Shown piece after piece: positions 34,334 through 43,820 of a DNA stretch of 64,000 nucleotides. This DNA is from Pseudalkalibacillus berkeleyi (lineage in GTDB: Bacteria; Bacillota; Bacilli; Bacillales; Fictibacillaceae). Where the stretch lies: the NCBI RefSeq assembly GCF_021608225.1, contig NZ_JAKIJS010000001.1, forward strand, positions 744,001-808,000, in the 5' to 3' direction. A model generated the notes under the pieces. That model did not search any database. It was not told the origin of the DNA and saw nothing but the letters and a program-made list of their open reading frames with translations. A program made the position numbers and the translations under genes. Numbering within the stretch: the stretch's first letter is position 1; the number at the start of each line of letters is the position of its first letter.

Positions 34334-35062
34334 TTAAATTGGATAAAGGAATTTCAGGGCTTTCGGTATATCAGGCTGCCAATATGTCCACTTATGATCT
34401 CCATCAAATTCCTCATAATAATATTCACCAAATGACTTGCTAGCAAACCTTTTATTTAATTCTCTATTTGGTGTGATGAAGTCCTTCTGTTTCCCATTAG
34501 TTGTTTCCACTTCTGTCTCGCCTTTACCTGCAACATGATAAACAGATAATAAGGATGGATCCTTAACGTTCGTAACAAGGTCAAGAACTTTGTCATTGAC
34601 ATATGGAGATTGTAGAGCTATCTTCCCAAACGTCCTAGGATACTCAAGAGCAGTCACTAGCGATACAGTGGCACCTAGAGAGCTTCCTATGAGTCCTCGT
34701 GCACTTGCAAGCTCTAGGGTCGAATATTCATCTTCAATGAATGGTAGCAATTCATAAACGAGGAAACGAACATACTTTTCATGCTCTTCTCCAGATGGAT
34801 GATACTTCCGCCTACGATCTTGAACGTCTTTATAAGGTACACCTACAATAATGTATTCTTCGACTGCACCATCTTCAAACAAGGTCTCTGAGGATCTTGC
34901 GATTTTTCCGAGATTAAAATAATCCTTTCCATCCTGCGCAATAAGAACCGAATACCTTAATAGCGGTGTATAAGATGGAGGGAGGTAAACGTGTAATTGT
35001 ATTTCTTCATTTAGAATTTCGCTGTAAATATTTCTTTCTTCTCTTTTTCCTTGCTGTGCCAT
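34334..35062 (-). CDS. yjcH: Esterase-family alpha/beta hydrolase YjcH
   Basis: 242 residues resembling the putative esterase (esterase D/Fes-like) family: LHVYLPPSY, LIAQDGKDYF, GSSLGATVSL (nucleophile-elbow G-x-S-x-G) and a C-terminal DGDHKWTYWQ carrying the likely catalytic His. Cytoplasmic; part of the yjcFGH set. GGAGGTTG precedes the start. Confidence 0.9.
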   Translation of the reverse strand: MAQQGKREERNIYSEILNEEIQLHVYLPPSYTPLLRYSVLIAQDGKDYFNLGKIARSSETLFEDGAVEEYIIVGVPYKDVQDRRRKYHPSGEEHEKYVRFLVYELLPFIEDEYSTLELASARGLIGSSLGATVSLVTALEYPRTFGKIALQSPYVNDKVLDLVTNVKDPSLLSVYHVAGKGETEVETTNGKQKDFITPNRELNKRFASKSFGEYYYEEFDGDHKWTYWQPDIPKALKFLYPI

Positions 35063-35145
35063 GTATAATCAACCTCCAAAATGTTCACGATTGTAATGAT
35101 ATAAAAGTTGTAAAAGTATTAACCTGAGATTGATTGTAACATAAA

Positions 35146-35154
35146 TGGTATAAT
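35146..35154 (+). promoter_or_regulatory. Extended -10 SigA promoter of the YutG/PgpA-like gene
   Basis: TGGTATAAT (extended -10, TGn-TATAAT), 48 nt before the start codon at 35202; the -35 is poor, as expected for extended -10 promoters. Confidence 0.5.
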
Positions 35155-35201
35155 CAATATAAGCAAGCACTACTGCACAGATACAGAAAGGGGAGTCTAC
35201 T

Positions 35202-35756
35202 ATGAATAAAAGGATCCATAGTAAAGAGGTTAAAGCTGCAACAATGAAACTCATAAAAGAGCGTGGCGTTGAGATTATGGATGTAGCTGAAATCGTATAT
35301 GAAATGCAAATTCCTTATGCTCCGACCTTGAAAATGGAAGAATGTATAGAAAGCGTAGAGGCTGTTCTAGAGAAAAGGGAAATACAACATGCATTATTAG
35401 TAGGTATAGAGTTGGATAAGTTAGCAGAACAAAAGAAACTATCTGAACCTTTACAATCAATCGTCGAAACGGATGAAGGTTTGTTTGGAGTAGATGAAAC
35501 CATTGCAATGGGTGCAGTTATGGGTTATGGCAGTATAGCGATTACAACTTTCGGACATTTAGATAAACAGAAGATTGGCATTATTGAGAAGCTTGATACG
35601 AAAAGAGGCAATGGTGTACACACTTTTCTAGACGATTTAATCGCAAGCCTAGCTGCTAATGCTTCTAGTCGTTTAGCACATAGAATTCGAGATCGTGAAG
35701 AAAACTTGAAAGAAGAAGAAATCCGAAGGCGTGATGAGGAAGAGCGGATCGGTTAG
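35202..35756 (+). CDS. yutG: YutG-like phosphatidylglycerophosphatase A family protein
   Basis: 184 residues with the Firmicutes YutG pattern: HSKEVKAATMKLIKERGV, EIVYEMQ, GIELDKLAE, DEGLFGVDE, a GYGSIAITTFG strand and NGVHTFLDDLIASLAANASSRLAH. PgpA enzymes dephosphorylate phosphatidylglycerophosphate in membranes; this shorter soluble-looking form lacks clear membrane helices, so the enzymatic role is a family inference. AAAGGGGAG before the ATG. The last ~25 residues are a charged helix. Confidence 0.8.
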   Translation: MNKRIHSKEVKAATMKLIKERGVEIMDVAEIVYEMQIPYAPTLKMEECIESVEAVLEKREIQHALLVGIELDKLAEQKKLSEPLQSIVETDEGLFGVDETIAMGAVMGYGSIAITTFGHLDKQKIGIIEKLDTKRGNGVHTFLDDLIASLAANASSRLAHRIRDREENLKEEEIRRRDEEERIG

Positions 35757-35780
35757 TATTCATTCTATATGAGTACTTCT

Positions 35781-35818
35781 AGTCATGCACCATCTTATTG
35801 GTGGTGTATGACTATTTT
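35781..35818 (+). terminator. Terminator after yutG
   Basis: 12-bp stem AGTCATGCACCA / TGGTGTATGACT (one G-T pair), then ATTTT. Confidence 0.75.
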
Positions 35819-35857
35819 GGATACGGATACATTGTAATAAAAAGTTTGCTAAACTTA

Positions 35858-35886
35858 TTGACAGAAGTCTAGCTTGAAAGTATAGT
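35858..35886 (+). promoter_or_regulatory. SigA promoter of tRNA-Val
   Basis: TTGACA at 35858-35863, 17-nt spacer, TATAGT at 35881-35886; the tRNA starts 59 nt after the -10. Confidence 0.85.
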
Positions 35887-35944
35887 AATTATTGTCCGCT
35901 ATAAACGTTTTAACATTAGCGAAGTGAATGATTGTACAATAGAT

Positions 35945-36019
35945 GGGGCATTAGCTCAGCGGGAGAGCACTTGCTTGACAGGCAAGGGGTCACTGGTTCA
36001 ATCCCAGTATGTCCCACCA
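35945..36019 (+). tRNA. tRNA-Val (anticodon GAC)
   Basis: 75 nt including encoded CCA. The acceptor stem GGGGCAT pairs with ATGTCCC (one G-U), the D arm carries GCTCAGCGGGAGAGC, the anticodon loop is TTGACAG in stem CTTGC/GCAAG, and the T arm has GGTTCAATCC. Anticodon GAC reads GUC/GUU valine codons. Confidence 0.96.
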
Positions 36020-36033
36020 TACATAAACATTTG

Positions 36034-36062
36034 AGCACCTTTCATTAGAAAGTGCTTTTTTT
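36034..36062 (+). terminator. Terminator after tRNA-Val
   Basis: Stem AGCACcTTTC / GAAAGTGCT around ATTA, with seven T following; one bulged C. Confidence 0.85.
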
Positions 36063-36084
36063 ATTGCAATCGTTTGATTTAACA

Positions 36085-36132
36085 AAAAGACATCCACGTT
36101 GAGTAGGTACCTGCTCAACGTGGATGTCTTTT
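36085..36132. repeat. 48-bp near-perfect palindrome
   Basis: 19-bp arms AAAAGACATCCACGTTGAG and its exact complement flank a 10-nt centre that itself holds AGGTACCT. A-rich on one side and T-rich on the other, so it could be a bidirectional terminator, but no gene lies immediately next to it. From here to 36355 no gene or other signal was seen. Confidence 0.7.
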
Positions 36133-36355
36133 CTTGTTCGTGATGTAAGAACAGAAAAGATGGTTGAGTATTCATTCTTTGAATCATACAAAGGTCATCT
36201 GTCATGTGTGTAATCAGTGAAGTCAGGGTATAGTAGTAGGTATCTTGAGGATTGTGGATTCTAGTTTGTCATTACCTAGATCTGTAGAAGGTTTTAAAAA
36301 GGTAGTTTGCGCGCATCCCTATTTATTTCATCTGTCGCAATATATTAGAATAGGA

Positions 36356-36529
36356 TTATGATATTTTCCTTAAATGATAATCACGATCCCTAAGTTGATT
36401 AGAAAGATGAAGTTGTAGAAGACGGTCTAATTCTTGGCTGCATTTTAATGTTTGTGTCGATGACATCCCAAAGGTTTTAGCGGTTTCTAACATTTGTGCT
36501 CGTTTTCGCTCGATTGTGATAGATAGCAT
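36356..36529 (-). CDS. Spo0E-like sporulation aspartyl-phosphate phosphatase (57 aa)
   Basis: 57 residues with the Spo0E family signature SQELDRLL (31-38; S-x-x-L-D-x-L-[IL]) preceded by an amphipathic helix (IERKRAQMLETAKTFGMSSTQ). Family members remove phosphate from Spo0A~P and so delay sporulation. GGAGGGG lies 6 nt before the ATG. Length is typical for short Spo0E/YnzD/YisI-type members. It sits alone between the tRNA and corA. Confidence 0.85.
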   Translation of the reverse strand: MLSITIERKRAQMLETAKTFGMSSTQTLKCSQELDRLLQLHLSNQLRDRDYHLRKIS

Positions 36530-36683
36530 TATTTGTCCCCTCCGTCTTAATTCGAATTAACCTTGTACATTATCTTACAAAAACAAGAGATTTAAAATAC
36601 TTTCGTCTAAACTTCTTATGATTCGACAGAAATAGTTAGCATTTACAGAAATGGTCGACAAAACTTAAATGGTGGTGAATTAA

Positions 36684-37739
36684 ATGGGCATAGAACAAGA
36701 TTTGGAGCGAAAAAAAGGGCTACCTCCTGGGTCTCTCGTCTATGTTGGTGATGAAGTAGCATCGTCAACGAAAATTTCGGTAATCGATTACATAGGTGAT
36801 GATTTAGTAGAAAAGGAACTTGATAAAATTCAAGATGTTTATCCATATACTAAAACCAATTCTGTAACTTGGGTGAACATAGAGGGATTAAACGATATTG
36901 ATGTCTTTAAAGAAATTAGAGATGAATTCGGTATTCATCCGTTACTGATTGAGGATATATTGAATACGGAACATCGACCGAAAATCAATATTTTAAATGA
37001 TTACGTAGTTATGATTTTAAAAATGGTCTGGTTTAACAAAGAAGAAGTAGAGATAGAAGAAGAGCAGATTAGTGTAATTATCAAGGATCAAACAATCTTT
37101 ACGATCCAAGAGAAAGAAGGAGACGTGTTAGATTCAGTTAGAAAAGCAATCCGTCAAAACCTAGGTAAAATTAGAAATATGAGTGCAGGTTATCTAGTTT
37201 ATTCAATTCTCGATGCAATCGTCGACCAATATTTATTCGAGTCTGAAAGGATATCCTCCGACATCGAACAGTTAGAAGAAGATATGGTAATAGATCCAGA
37301 TCAGACGGTTTTACAGCAAATTTATCATTATAAAAACATCGGCATGCATTTGAGAAAGCTTGTTTGGCCTGTGAAAGAAATCATTGGTGGGCTAGAAAAG
37401 TCGAAAGTCATTGATATGAATACAGGTTTCTATTTGAAAGATGTCAGTGATCATATCATTCACGTGATGGACACGGTTGAAATGACTCGATCCATGGCTG
37501 CGAACTTACTGGATGTCTATTTCTCTAGTGTAAGTAATAAGATGAATGAAGTCATGAAAGTTCTAACGATTGTTTCAACAATCTTTATACCTTTAACATT
37601 TATTGCTGGAATTTATGGGATGAACTTTGCACACATGCCTGAACTAGACGAAGCCTGGGCGTACCCTGTTGTTTGGGGAATTATGATTGCTATGACACTT
37701 GGAATGATTCTCTTCTTCAAAAGAAAGAAGTGGTTCTAA
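36684..37739 (+). CDS. corA: CorA-family magnesium/divalent cation channel
   Basis: 351 residues: a large cytosolic N-terminal domain with long helices (~150-290), then two C-terminal membrane helices with the signature YGMNF (near 310) and loop HMPELDEAWAYP, and a basic end KRKKW. Forms homopentameric Mg2+ channels in the membrane. GGTGG before the ATG; single gene. Confidence 0.94.
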   Translation: MGIEQDLERKKGLPPGSLVYVGDEVASSTKISVIDYIGDDLVEKELDKIQDVYPYTKTNSVTWVNIEGLNDIDVFKEIRDEFGIHPLLIEDILNTEHRPKINILNDYVVMILKMVWFNKEEVEIEEEQISVIIKDQTIFTIQEKEGDVLDSVRKAIRQNLGKIRNMSAGYLVYSILDAIVDQYLFESERISSDIEQLEEDMVIDPDQTVLQQIYHYKNIGMHLRKLVWPVKEIIGGLEKSKVIDMNTGFYLKDVSDHIIHVMDTVEMTRSMAANLLDVYFSSVSNKMNEVMKVLTIVSTIFIPLTFIAGIYGMNFAHMPELDEAWAYPVVWGIMIAMTLGMILFFKRKKWF

Positions 37740-37812
37740 TTCTTCCTTAAACCTTCCTTACTAATGTTAAAATAGTAGGTGGAATATCATAGAATAAATT
37801 GGAAGTGAATTT

Positions 37813-39321
37813 ATGACGAAGGAAGAAATCGTTACAAGAATTAAAGAAAAAACAACATTAAGACCCCTCGTTCTGACATCTGTTATTTTAGCGATGTTCA
37901 TGGCAGCGATTGAAGGTACGATTATATCAACAGCCATGCCTAGTATCGTCGCCGACTTGGGTGGGTTCCGTCACTATAGTTGGGTGTTTTCTTCGTATTT
38001 ACTCATGCAAGCAGTCACGATCTTAATTTATGGGAAGCTATCAGACTTGTTCGGAAGAAAGCCTGTCTTTACATTTGGAGTTAGTATGTTTTTGATCGGT
38101 TCCATCTTATGTGGATTTGCGGAATCAATGCTATTATTAATTGTTTTCAGGCTTATTCAAGGATTTGGAGCTGGGGCAGTTATGCCGATTGCAACAACGA
38201 TTGTTGGAGACATGTATACAATGGAAGAACGGGCGAAAATACAAGGCTATCTAGCAAGTGTTTGGGGGATATCTGCTGTTCTCGGACCTCTTCTCGGAGG
38301 ATTCATCGTAATATATTGGGATTGGTCATATGTCTTTTGGTTAAATGTACCCCTAGGTATTCTTGCGATTGTCGGTACGAACCTTTTCTTACATGAGGAT
38401 ATTGAGAAGAAGAAACACAAAATTGATTACATAGGTGCCACGTTCATCTTCATAGCGGTTAGTAGTTTAATGGTTGCACTCATTCAAGGTGGAGTGTCTT
38501 TACCTTGGAGTTCTTGGCAAATCATTGGGTTACTGATCATGTTTGCAATTAGTTTTCTTCTATTCATCTATCAAGAAAATAGGGCAAGTGAGCCTACGAT
38601 GCCTTTGAGTATTTGGAAAGATCGGCTCATCACATTGGCTAATTTAGCTTCATTAACATCAGGAGCTATATTGTTCGGTATTTCTTCTTTCTTACCGGCG
38701 TATGTACAGGGTGTAATGGGAGAATCTCCACTTATTGCTGGATTTACGTTGACTACGATGTCCATTGGCTGGCCGATTGCTTCAACAATTGCCGGTAAAT
38801 TGATTGTTAAAATAGGCTTCCGTCCTGTTGCGATTGGAGGCGGAATTGCACTCATTATCGGTTCAATCTTCTTCCTTACTCTAGAAGCATCGAAAGGTCC
38901 TATTTGGGCAGGAATCGGTTCATTTATAATAGGTGTTGGTATGGGACTTACGACAACGACATTCATCGTTTCGATTCAATCCTCTGTTGATTGGAAGAAG
39001 CGAGGGGTAGCAACTGCATCCAACATGTTTATGAGAATATTAGGTAGTGCAATCGGTGCGAGCTTACTTGGAGGAATTCTAAATAATCGACTGAACAACT
39101 TCCTACAAGAAAACAATGCAAACATGGACGAATCCCTTTCAATTGATGCAGCCAACGTTTTACTCGAGGAATCCCAACGGAAGAAGCTTTCACCTGAAAC
39201 ATTATCTATACTTCAAGATGGGTTGTCGCTTGGAATGGATAGTGTATACTGGGGTGTTTTCGGACTTGCCGTGATTAGCTTCATCCTTATTGTATTTTTA
39301 CCTAAGAAGGGATCTGTCTAA
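37813..39321 (+). CDS. MFS multidrug exporter (DHA2, 14-TM EmrB/QacA type)
   Basis: 502 residues with 14 predicted membrane segments. Motifs: motif A GKLSDLFGRKP, motif C WGISAVLGPLLGGF, and an N-terminal AAIEGTIISTAMPSI typical of DHA2 proton-driven exporters. Both termini are cytosolic. Drug or metabolite specificity unknown. Confidence 0.92.
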   Translation: MTKEEIVTRIKEKTTLRPLVLTSVILAMFMAAIEGTIISTAMPSIVADLGGFRHYSWVFSSYLLMQAVTILIYGKLSDLFGRKPVFTFGVSMFLIGSILCGFAESMLLLIVFRLIQGFGAGAVMPIATTIVGDMYTMEERAKIQGYLASVWGISAVLGPLLGGFIVIYWDWSYVFWLNVPLGILAIVGTNLFLHEDIEKKKHKIDYIGATFIFIAVSSLMVALIQGGVSLPWSSWQIIGLLIMFAISFLLFIYQENRASEPTMPLSIWKDRLITLANLASLTSGAILFGISSFLPAYVQGVMGESPLIAGFTLTTMSIGWPIASTIAGKLIVKIGFRPVAIGGGIALIIGSIFFLTLEASKGPIWAGIGSFIIGVGMGLTTTTFIVSIQSSVDWKKRGVATASNMFMRILGSAIGASLLGGILNNRLNNFLQENNANMDESLSIDAANVLLEESQRKKLSPETLSILQDGLSLGMDSVYWGVFGLAVISFILIVFLPKKGSV

Positions 39322-39339
39322 TAAGTCCATAGGAAGAAA

Positions 39340-39372
39340 AGGACCAAGTAGGATGCTCAACTGCTTGGTCCA
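39340..39372. terminator. Terminator between the MFS gene and the VOC gene
   Basis: Stem GGACCAAG / CTTGGTCC with a 15-nt loop, then AATCTTTT. Confidence 0.65.
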
Positions 39373-39406
39373 ATCTTTTAGAATTGAGCATGAAAGATAG
39401 AATTCT

Positions 39407-39781
39407 TTAAACTGATGTTAATTCCACAAACTCAATCCTATTTTGAAAAGGGTCATAGAATGAAAATCGTTTCATCCCTGGAATTTGAGTTTCTTCTTTA
39501 ATGGAAACATTTTGTTCAATGAAGTGTTTTTTGATTATATCTAAATTTTCGACTTCAAAGGCAGGGTGCCGCTTACTGATTCCTGAATGGGTCTCAGTTC
39601 CGATATGCAATTCGATGTCAGCTACTGTAAACCATAATCCACCATTCGCTTTTAACGCATCTGGCTTTTCAATCTCTTCTAATCCTAATATTTGAGAATA
39701 AAATTGCCTCGCTTTATTTTCTTCACCTGTAGGAATACAAATTTGGATATGGTGGATTCGTTTAATTTGTAAACATTTCAC
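39407..39781 (-). CDS. VOC/glyoxalase-fold protein
   Basis: 124 residues of the vicinal-oxygen-chelate fold with two beta-alpha-beta-beta-beta units: HHIQICIPTGEENKARQFYSQILGL and the C-terminal FYDPFQNRIEFVEL. Candidate metal ligands are the early His and the late Glu. It overlaps the upstream permease gene by 4 nt, so they are one operon. Activity unknown (dioxygenase, lyase or resistance protein). Confidence 0.85.
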   Translation of the reverse strand: MKCLQIKRIHHIQICIPTGEENKARQFYSQILGLEEIEKPDALKANGGLWFTVADIELHIGTETHSGISKRHPAFEVENLDIIKKHFIEQNVSIKEETQIPGMKRFSFYDPFQNRIEFVELTSV

Positions 39782-40521
39782 AATAGATCTCCTCCAATAA
39801 GTTTAATGAACAGTTGTATAACTAACAAAATCGTAATCACCCGTAATAAAATCTTGACGAAGGATTTCGGAAATTTACCAGCTATTCTAACAGCTATTTG
39901 TGCACCTAATAACGAGCCTATCGCTAATGGGATCGCCACATCCCAAGTTACAAACCCAGTCACATAATAGCTTATGAAGGCACCAAAGCAACTTAGAAAT
40001 GTATTGAATCGGGTGAGTGCGATCGTTCTTAGGTAAGTGACACCTTGGTAAAAGAATAAATACATTTGCATTGTAGCTTGACCAGGACCAAACATGCCAT
40101 CATAAACTCCGATACCAAATAATCCTGGGAAGGTCCATTTTGAAAAAGGCTTTTCACTCGTATTCACACTAAGCGGTTTTCCTAAGAATGATAAGAAAAG
40201 GGCAAAGACCAACAAGCCTATTCCAATCCACAACATGGTTACTTCTGAAAGTGATGAAGTGACTAATCCCCCTAGAAGGCCACCAGCGAAACTAAATGAA
40301 GCGATCTTCAATGCTGATTTGAAATCCACCTCCCGTTTTCTTAAGAGAACAAAGAAGCTTGAAAACGAACTAATCATGTTTGAGAATTTATTGGATGCAA
40401 TGGCATTGTGTACAGGTATTCCCGAAACTAACATAGCCGGTAGATTAATCAGTCCACCACTACCAGCAAGTGTACCTACAAAAGAAGCAAATAACCCTAT
40501 CATTAGTAACGTAATGAACAT
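39778..40521 (-). CDS. TauE/SafE (TSUP) family membrane permease
   Basis: 247 residues, about eight membrane segments, with the family start FVGTLAGSGGLINLPAML and GVYDGMFGPGQAT in the second half, the two repeat signatures of TSUP transporters. Relatives export sulfite, sulfoacetate or other small anions. Divergent from ccpC, whose operator lies between. Confidence 0.88.
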   Translation of the reverse strand: MFITLLMIGLFASFVGTLAGSGGLINLPAMLVSGIPVHNAIASNKFSNMISSFSSFFVLLRKREVDFKSALKIASFSFAGGLLGGLVTSSLSEVTMLWIGIGLLVFALFLSFLGKPLSVNTSEKPFSKWTFPGLFGIGVYDGMFGPGQATMQMYLFFYQGVTYLRTIALTRFNTFLSCFGAFISYYVTGFVTWDVAIPLAIGSLLGAQIAVRIAGKFPKSFVKILLRVITILLVIQLFIKLIGGDLL

Positions 40522-40608
40522 GATTGGTACCTTCTTCCATCAGTCGGTTTACTATTATCTTACGTGAGCATTAGTTATAATAAAATTAATAATATTTTAT
40601 ACTTTATG

Positions 40609-40623
40609 ATAAGAATAACTTAT
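40609..40623 (+). promoter_or_regulatory. CcpC-type operator (ATAA-N7-TTAT)
   Basis: ATAA-GAATAAC-TTAT, the exact dyad known for the CcpC regulator, 24 nt before the start of the LysR gene. Its place in the divergent intergenic region suggests autoregulation and possibly control of the TSUP gene. Confidence 0.65.
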
Positions 40624-40646
40624 GGATGTAAGGTGAGTGATTTGTT

Positions 40647-41528
40647 ATGCAGTTGACTGAATTCAATGTCTTGAGTGTACTAGGAGAAGAATTAAATATG
40701 CGTAAAGCTTCTGAACGGTTGTATGTATCTCAGCCAGCGCTCAGTCAAAGGTTACAATCAATTGAGCAGCGATGGGGAGCGAAATTATTCATCCGATCTC
40801 AAAAAGGGCTCACGCTAACACCTGCAGGCGAAAAAGTAATCGAGTTTGTCAATAAGACGATACAGACAGAAGAAGATGTGAGAGACGAAGTTTTATCATT
40901 AGGAGATGTTGTTCACGGGACGTTGAAATTAGCGGTCGCATCGATTATTGGACAGTACTGGCTTCCGAAAGTATTGAAAGAATATGTGGAGCTATATCCG
41001 AATGTTAAAATTTCACTAGTAACGGGGTGGAGTAGTGAGGTTCAAAGACAATTGTATAGTGATAATTTCCATGTCGGTATCATACGAGGTCAACCTGATT
41101 GGAAGGGGCCAACTGAACATTTAATGTCTGATGAATTACATTTAGTAGATACGAAGATCCAGTCGCTAGAAGACCTGAAAGAAACCAATAGACCATTTAT
41201 TCAGTTCAGGAGTCATTCCACCTATTATCAAGAGATCCAGGAATGGTGGTTAAGTCAGTTTAAAACATCACCAAAACGAACAATCGTAGTTGATCAAATT
41301 GAAACATGTAAACAGATGGCGTTGAATGGCATTGGTTATGCAATTTTGCCATCGATTAGCTTACCCAAAACGGAATCAGCGATTCACACGATCCCAATAT
41401 TAAATGAAAAAACAAAGCCTCTTAGTCGAGATACGTGGATTATTTACAGTGATGCCTCTAAACAACTGAAGCAAGTGACGGCATTCATTGAACTGATTAA
41501 TCGAATGAAGAAAAACGGTCATACTTAA
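40647..41528 (+). CDS. ccpC: LysR-type regulator, CcpC orthologue
   Basis: 293 residues, the same length as B. subtilis CcpC. N-terminal winged helix-turn-helix (MRKASERLYVSQPALSQRLQSIE, ~19-41), then a periplasmic-binding-like effector domain. CcpC senses citrate and represses citB and citZ. Gene order (ccpC before dapH-dapL-ykuS-ykuT-ykuU, without ykuNOP) agrees, and the ATAA-N7-TTAT box upstream fits CcpC. Confidence 0.87.
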   Translation: MQLTEFNVLSVLGEELNMRKASERLYVSQPALSQRLQSIEQRWGAKLFIRSQKGLTLTPAGEKVIEFVNKTIQTEEDVRDEVLSLGDVVHGTLKLAVASIIGQYWLPKVLKEYVELYPNVKISLVTGWSSEVQRQLYSDNFHVGIIRGQPDWKGPTEHLMSDELHLVDTKIQSLEDLKETNRPFIQFRSHSTYYQEIQEWWLSQFKTSPKRTIVVDQIETCKQMALNGIGYAILPSISLPKTESAIHTIPILNEKTKPLSRDTWIIYSDASKQLKQVTAFIELINRMKKNGHT

Positions 41529-41594
41529 CATTCCAAGTAAAATACGATAAAATGAATCCGATTGTGATAAGAGAATATGAAGGAGGAAATAGGA

Positions 41595-42314
41595 ATGAAA
41601 ATGATGGATGCAAACGAAATTATTTCGTTTATTCAAAATAGCGAAAAGTCAACGCCTGTTAAGGTACATATTAAGGGGCAGTTGGATGGAATTGACTTCG
41701 GCACAAACACGAAGACCTTTATTACAGGAAACACAGGTGTACTTTTCGGAGAGTGGAAAGACATTAAACAAGTTATTGAGCAAAATGAAAAGAAAATCGA
41801 AGATTATGTCCTAGAGAACGATCGACGTAACTCAGCGATTCCATTACTTGATCTTAAGGGAGTTCAAGCACGAATTGAGCCTGGAGCAGTAATTCGTGAC
41901 CAAGTTGAAATTGGTAACAATGCGGTCATCATGATGGGTGCAATGATCAATATCGGGTCCGTTGTTGGTGAAGGAACGATGATCGATATGAACGTTGTTC
42001 TAGGAGGACGAGCTACTGTAGGTAAAAACTGTCACATCGGAGCAGGATCAGTACTTGCTGGTGTGATTGAACCACCTTCAGCTAAGCCAGTCGTTGTTGA
42101 AGATGGCGTGGTAGTCGGTGCGAATGCAGTCATATTAGAAGGGGTAACAGTTGGAGAAGGTTCTGTAGTTGCAGCTGGAGCAGTTGTAACAGAAGACGTA
42201 CCACCTATGTCCGTTGTAGCTGGAACGCCTGCACGTGTTATTAAGAAAATTGACGAGCAAACAAAAGGAAAAACAGAGATTAAGCAAGAATTGCGTCAAT
42301 TGAAAGCTGATTAA
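41595..42314 (+). CDS. dapH: Tetrahydrodipicolinate N-acetyltransferase
   Basis: 239 residues with left-handed beta-helix hexapeptide repeats from ~95 to 220 ([37 protein letters not shown]). Catalyses acetylation of tetrahydrodipicolinate in the acetylase branch of lysine/meso-DAP synthesis. Near identical in pattern to B. subtilis DapH. ATG 41595 follows AAGGAGG. Operon with dapL, 24 nt downstream. Confidence 0.96.
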   Translation: MKMMDANEIISFIQNSEKSTPVKVHIKGQLDGIDFGTNTKTFITGNTGVLFGEWKDIKQVIEQNEKKIEDYVLENDRRNSAIPLLDLKGVQARIEPGAVIRDQVEIGNNAVIMMGAMINIGSVVGEGTMIDMNVVLGGRATVGKNCHIGAGSVLAGVIEPPSAKPVVVEDGVVVGANAVILEGVTVGEGSVVAAGAVVTEDVPPMSVVAGTPARVIKKIDEQTKGKTEIKQELRQLKAD

Positions 42315-42338
42315 TAGATAAGGGAGAGAGCAGTGTTG

Positions 42339-43460
42339 ATGTCATTGAATGAACTCATTCAAATACGTCGCTCTCTACACCGTATACCAGAGCTGGGTTT
42401 TCAGGAAGTGAAAACCCAGCAATTTTTATATCAATATCTTCAATCGTTGCCACAAGACAATATTGAAGTTGTTGAATGGAAGACTGGTTTATTGGTTAAG
42501 GTGAATGGAGCGGCACCTACAAAGACAATTGGATACCGTACAGATATTGACGGATTACCTATTGAAGAGGAAACGAGTTATGATTTCAAGTCCGAACACC
42601 CTGGTATGATGCATGCATGTGGTCATGACTTTCATATGACGATCGCGCTTGGTGCTTTGACGCATTTTGCGCACAATCGTCCTAAAGACAATCTTCTTTT
42701 TATATTTCAACCTGCTGAAGAGGGACCAGGAGGGGCATTACCCATATTAGAAAGTGACGCCTTTAACAAGGTCCGTCCTGATATGATCTTTGCACTTCAT
42801 ATTGCACCAGATTTGCCAGTTGGTACGATTGGTACGAAAGAAGGGCTATTGTTCGCAAACACTTCAGAACTATTTATTGACCTTGAAGGTTTAGGTGGAC
42901 ATGCAGCATACCCCCATAAAGCGAATGATATGGTAGTTGCAGGAAGTCATCTTGTCACACAATTACAAACGATTGTGGCAAGAAATATCAATCCTCTTGA
43001 TTCTGCTGTTGTTACAATCGGTAAAATAACCGGTGGAACGAAGCAAAACATCATTGCTGAAAAAGCAAGGTTAGAGGGTACAATTCGTACATTATCTCCT
43101 GAAGCAATGAAAGATGTTCAATCGCGTATCGAAGCAATCGTATCAGGTATTGAAACGAGTTTTGATTGTAAAGCTGAAATTGATTACGGTGCAAACTATT
43201 ATCAAGTGGATAATGATCCAGCGTTGATTAAGGACTTTAAAAAATTCATGGAAACGAGTAAATATCACCTTATTCAAAGTGATATGGCAATGACTGGTGA
43301 GGATTTCGGTTACTTCTTGAGAGAAATACCAGGTTTCATGTTCTGGTTAGGAGTCGAGACTGACTTTGGACTTCATCATTCGAAAATCGAACCGAAAGAA
43401 GAGGCATTGGAAGTGGCCGTAAACTTAATTATTGAATATTTATCTTATCAAACAAACTAG
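42339..43460 (+). CDS. dapL: N-acetyldiaminopimelate deacetylase
   Basis: 373-residue M20-family metallopeptidase with [20 protein letters not shown] (metal site), [10 protein letters not shown] and [11 protein letters not shown]. Removes the acetyl group from N-acetyl-LL-diaminopimelate in the pathway started by DapH. The ATG at 42339 is chosen; GTG 42333 is a close alternative. Confidence 0.95.
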   Translation: MSLNELIQIRRSLHRIPELGFQEVKTQQFLYQYLQSLPQDNIEVVEWKTGLLVKVNGAAPTKTIGYRTDIDGLPIEEETSYDFKSEHPGMMHACGHDFHMTIALGALTHFAHNRPKDNLLFIFQPAEEGPGGALPILESDAFNKVRPDMIFALHIAPDLPVGTIGTKEGLLFANTSELFIDLEGLGGHAAYPHKANDMVVAGSHLVTQLQTIVARNINPLDSAVVTIGKITGGTKQNIIAEKARLEGTIRTLSPEAMKDVQSRIEAIVSGIETSFDCKAEIDYGANYYQVDNDPALIKDFKKFMETSKYHLIQSDMAMTGEDFGYFLREIPGFMFWLGVETDFGLHHSKIEPKEEALEVAVNLIIEYLSYQTN

Positions 43461-43486
43461 AGCCTAGATTAAGGGCTCTTTTTTTT
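43459..43486 (+). terminator. Terminator after dapL
   Basis: Stem AGAGCC / GGCTCT plus T-G pair, then eight T. Confidence 0.85.
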
Positions 43487-43565
43487 GTGGGTAATTTTGG
43501 TTCTGAAAAGAATAACAGATGATTAAAGAGGATACTTTAAAAATAAATACAAGGAGGTGGAAGGT

Positions 43566-43811
43566 ATGCCACGAATTGGAGTAGAGCAGTCATTGTCCTC
43601 AGTACAAGAGGCATTGAAAAGTAAAGGATATGATGTGAAAGAGCTGAAGCAGGAACAAGACGCAAATGACTGTGATTGTTGTGTAATCTCAGGGCAGGAT
43701 GAAAATGTGATGGGAATTCAAAATGCAATCACACAAGGTTCAGTCATTAATGCACATGGAATGTCCGCAGATGATATTTGCCAACAAATTGATCAACGTT
43801 TCCAACAATAA
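43566..43811 (+). CDS. ykuS: YkuS, UPF0180 family small protein
   Basis: 81 residues: [43 protein letters not shown], ending in an amphipathic helix. UPF0180 proteins are small, conserved in Bacilli and of unknown function. AGGAGG lies 7 nt before the ATG at 43566. Gene order matches the B. subtilis dapL-ykuS-ykuT region. Confidence 0.9.
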   Translation: MPRIGVEQSLSSVQEALKSKGYDVKELKQEQDANDCDCCVISGQDENVMGIQNAITQGSVINAHGMSADDICQQIDQRFQQ

Positions 43812-43820
43812 TAGATGACA

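Noticed and set aside
35990-36205. 71-aa minus-strand frame near the tRNA
   Set aside because: It runs through the tRNA end, its terminator and the palindrome, and has no ribosome site.
43433-43728. Minus-strand frames opposite dapL end and ykuS
   Set aside because: Antisense shadows of well supported genes.
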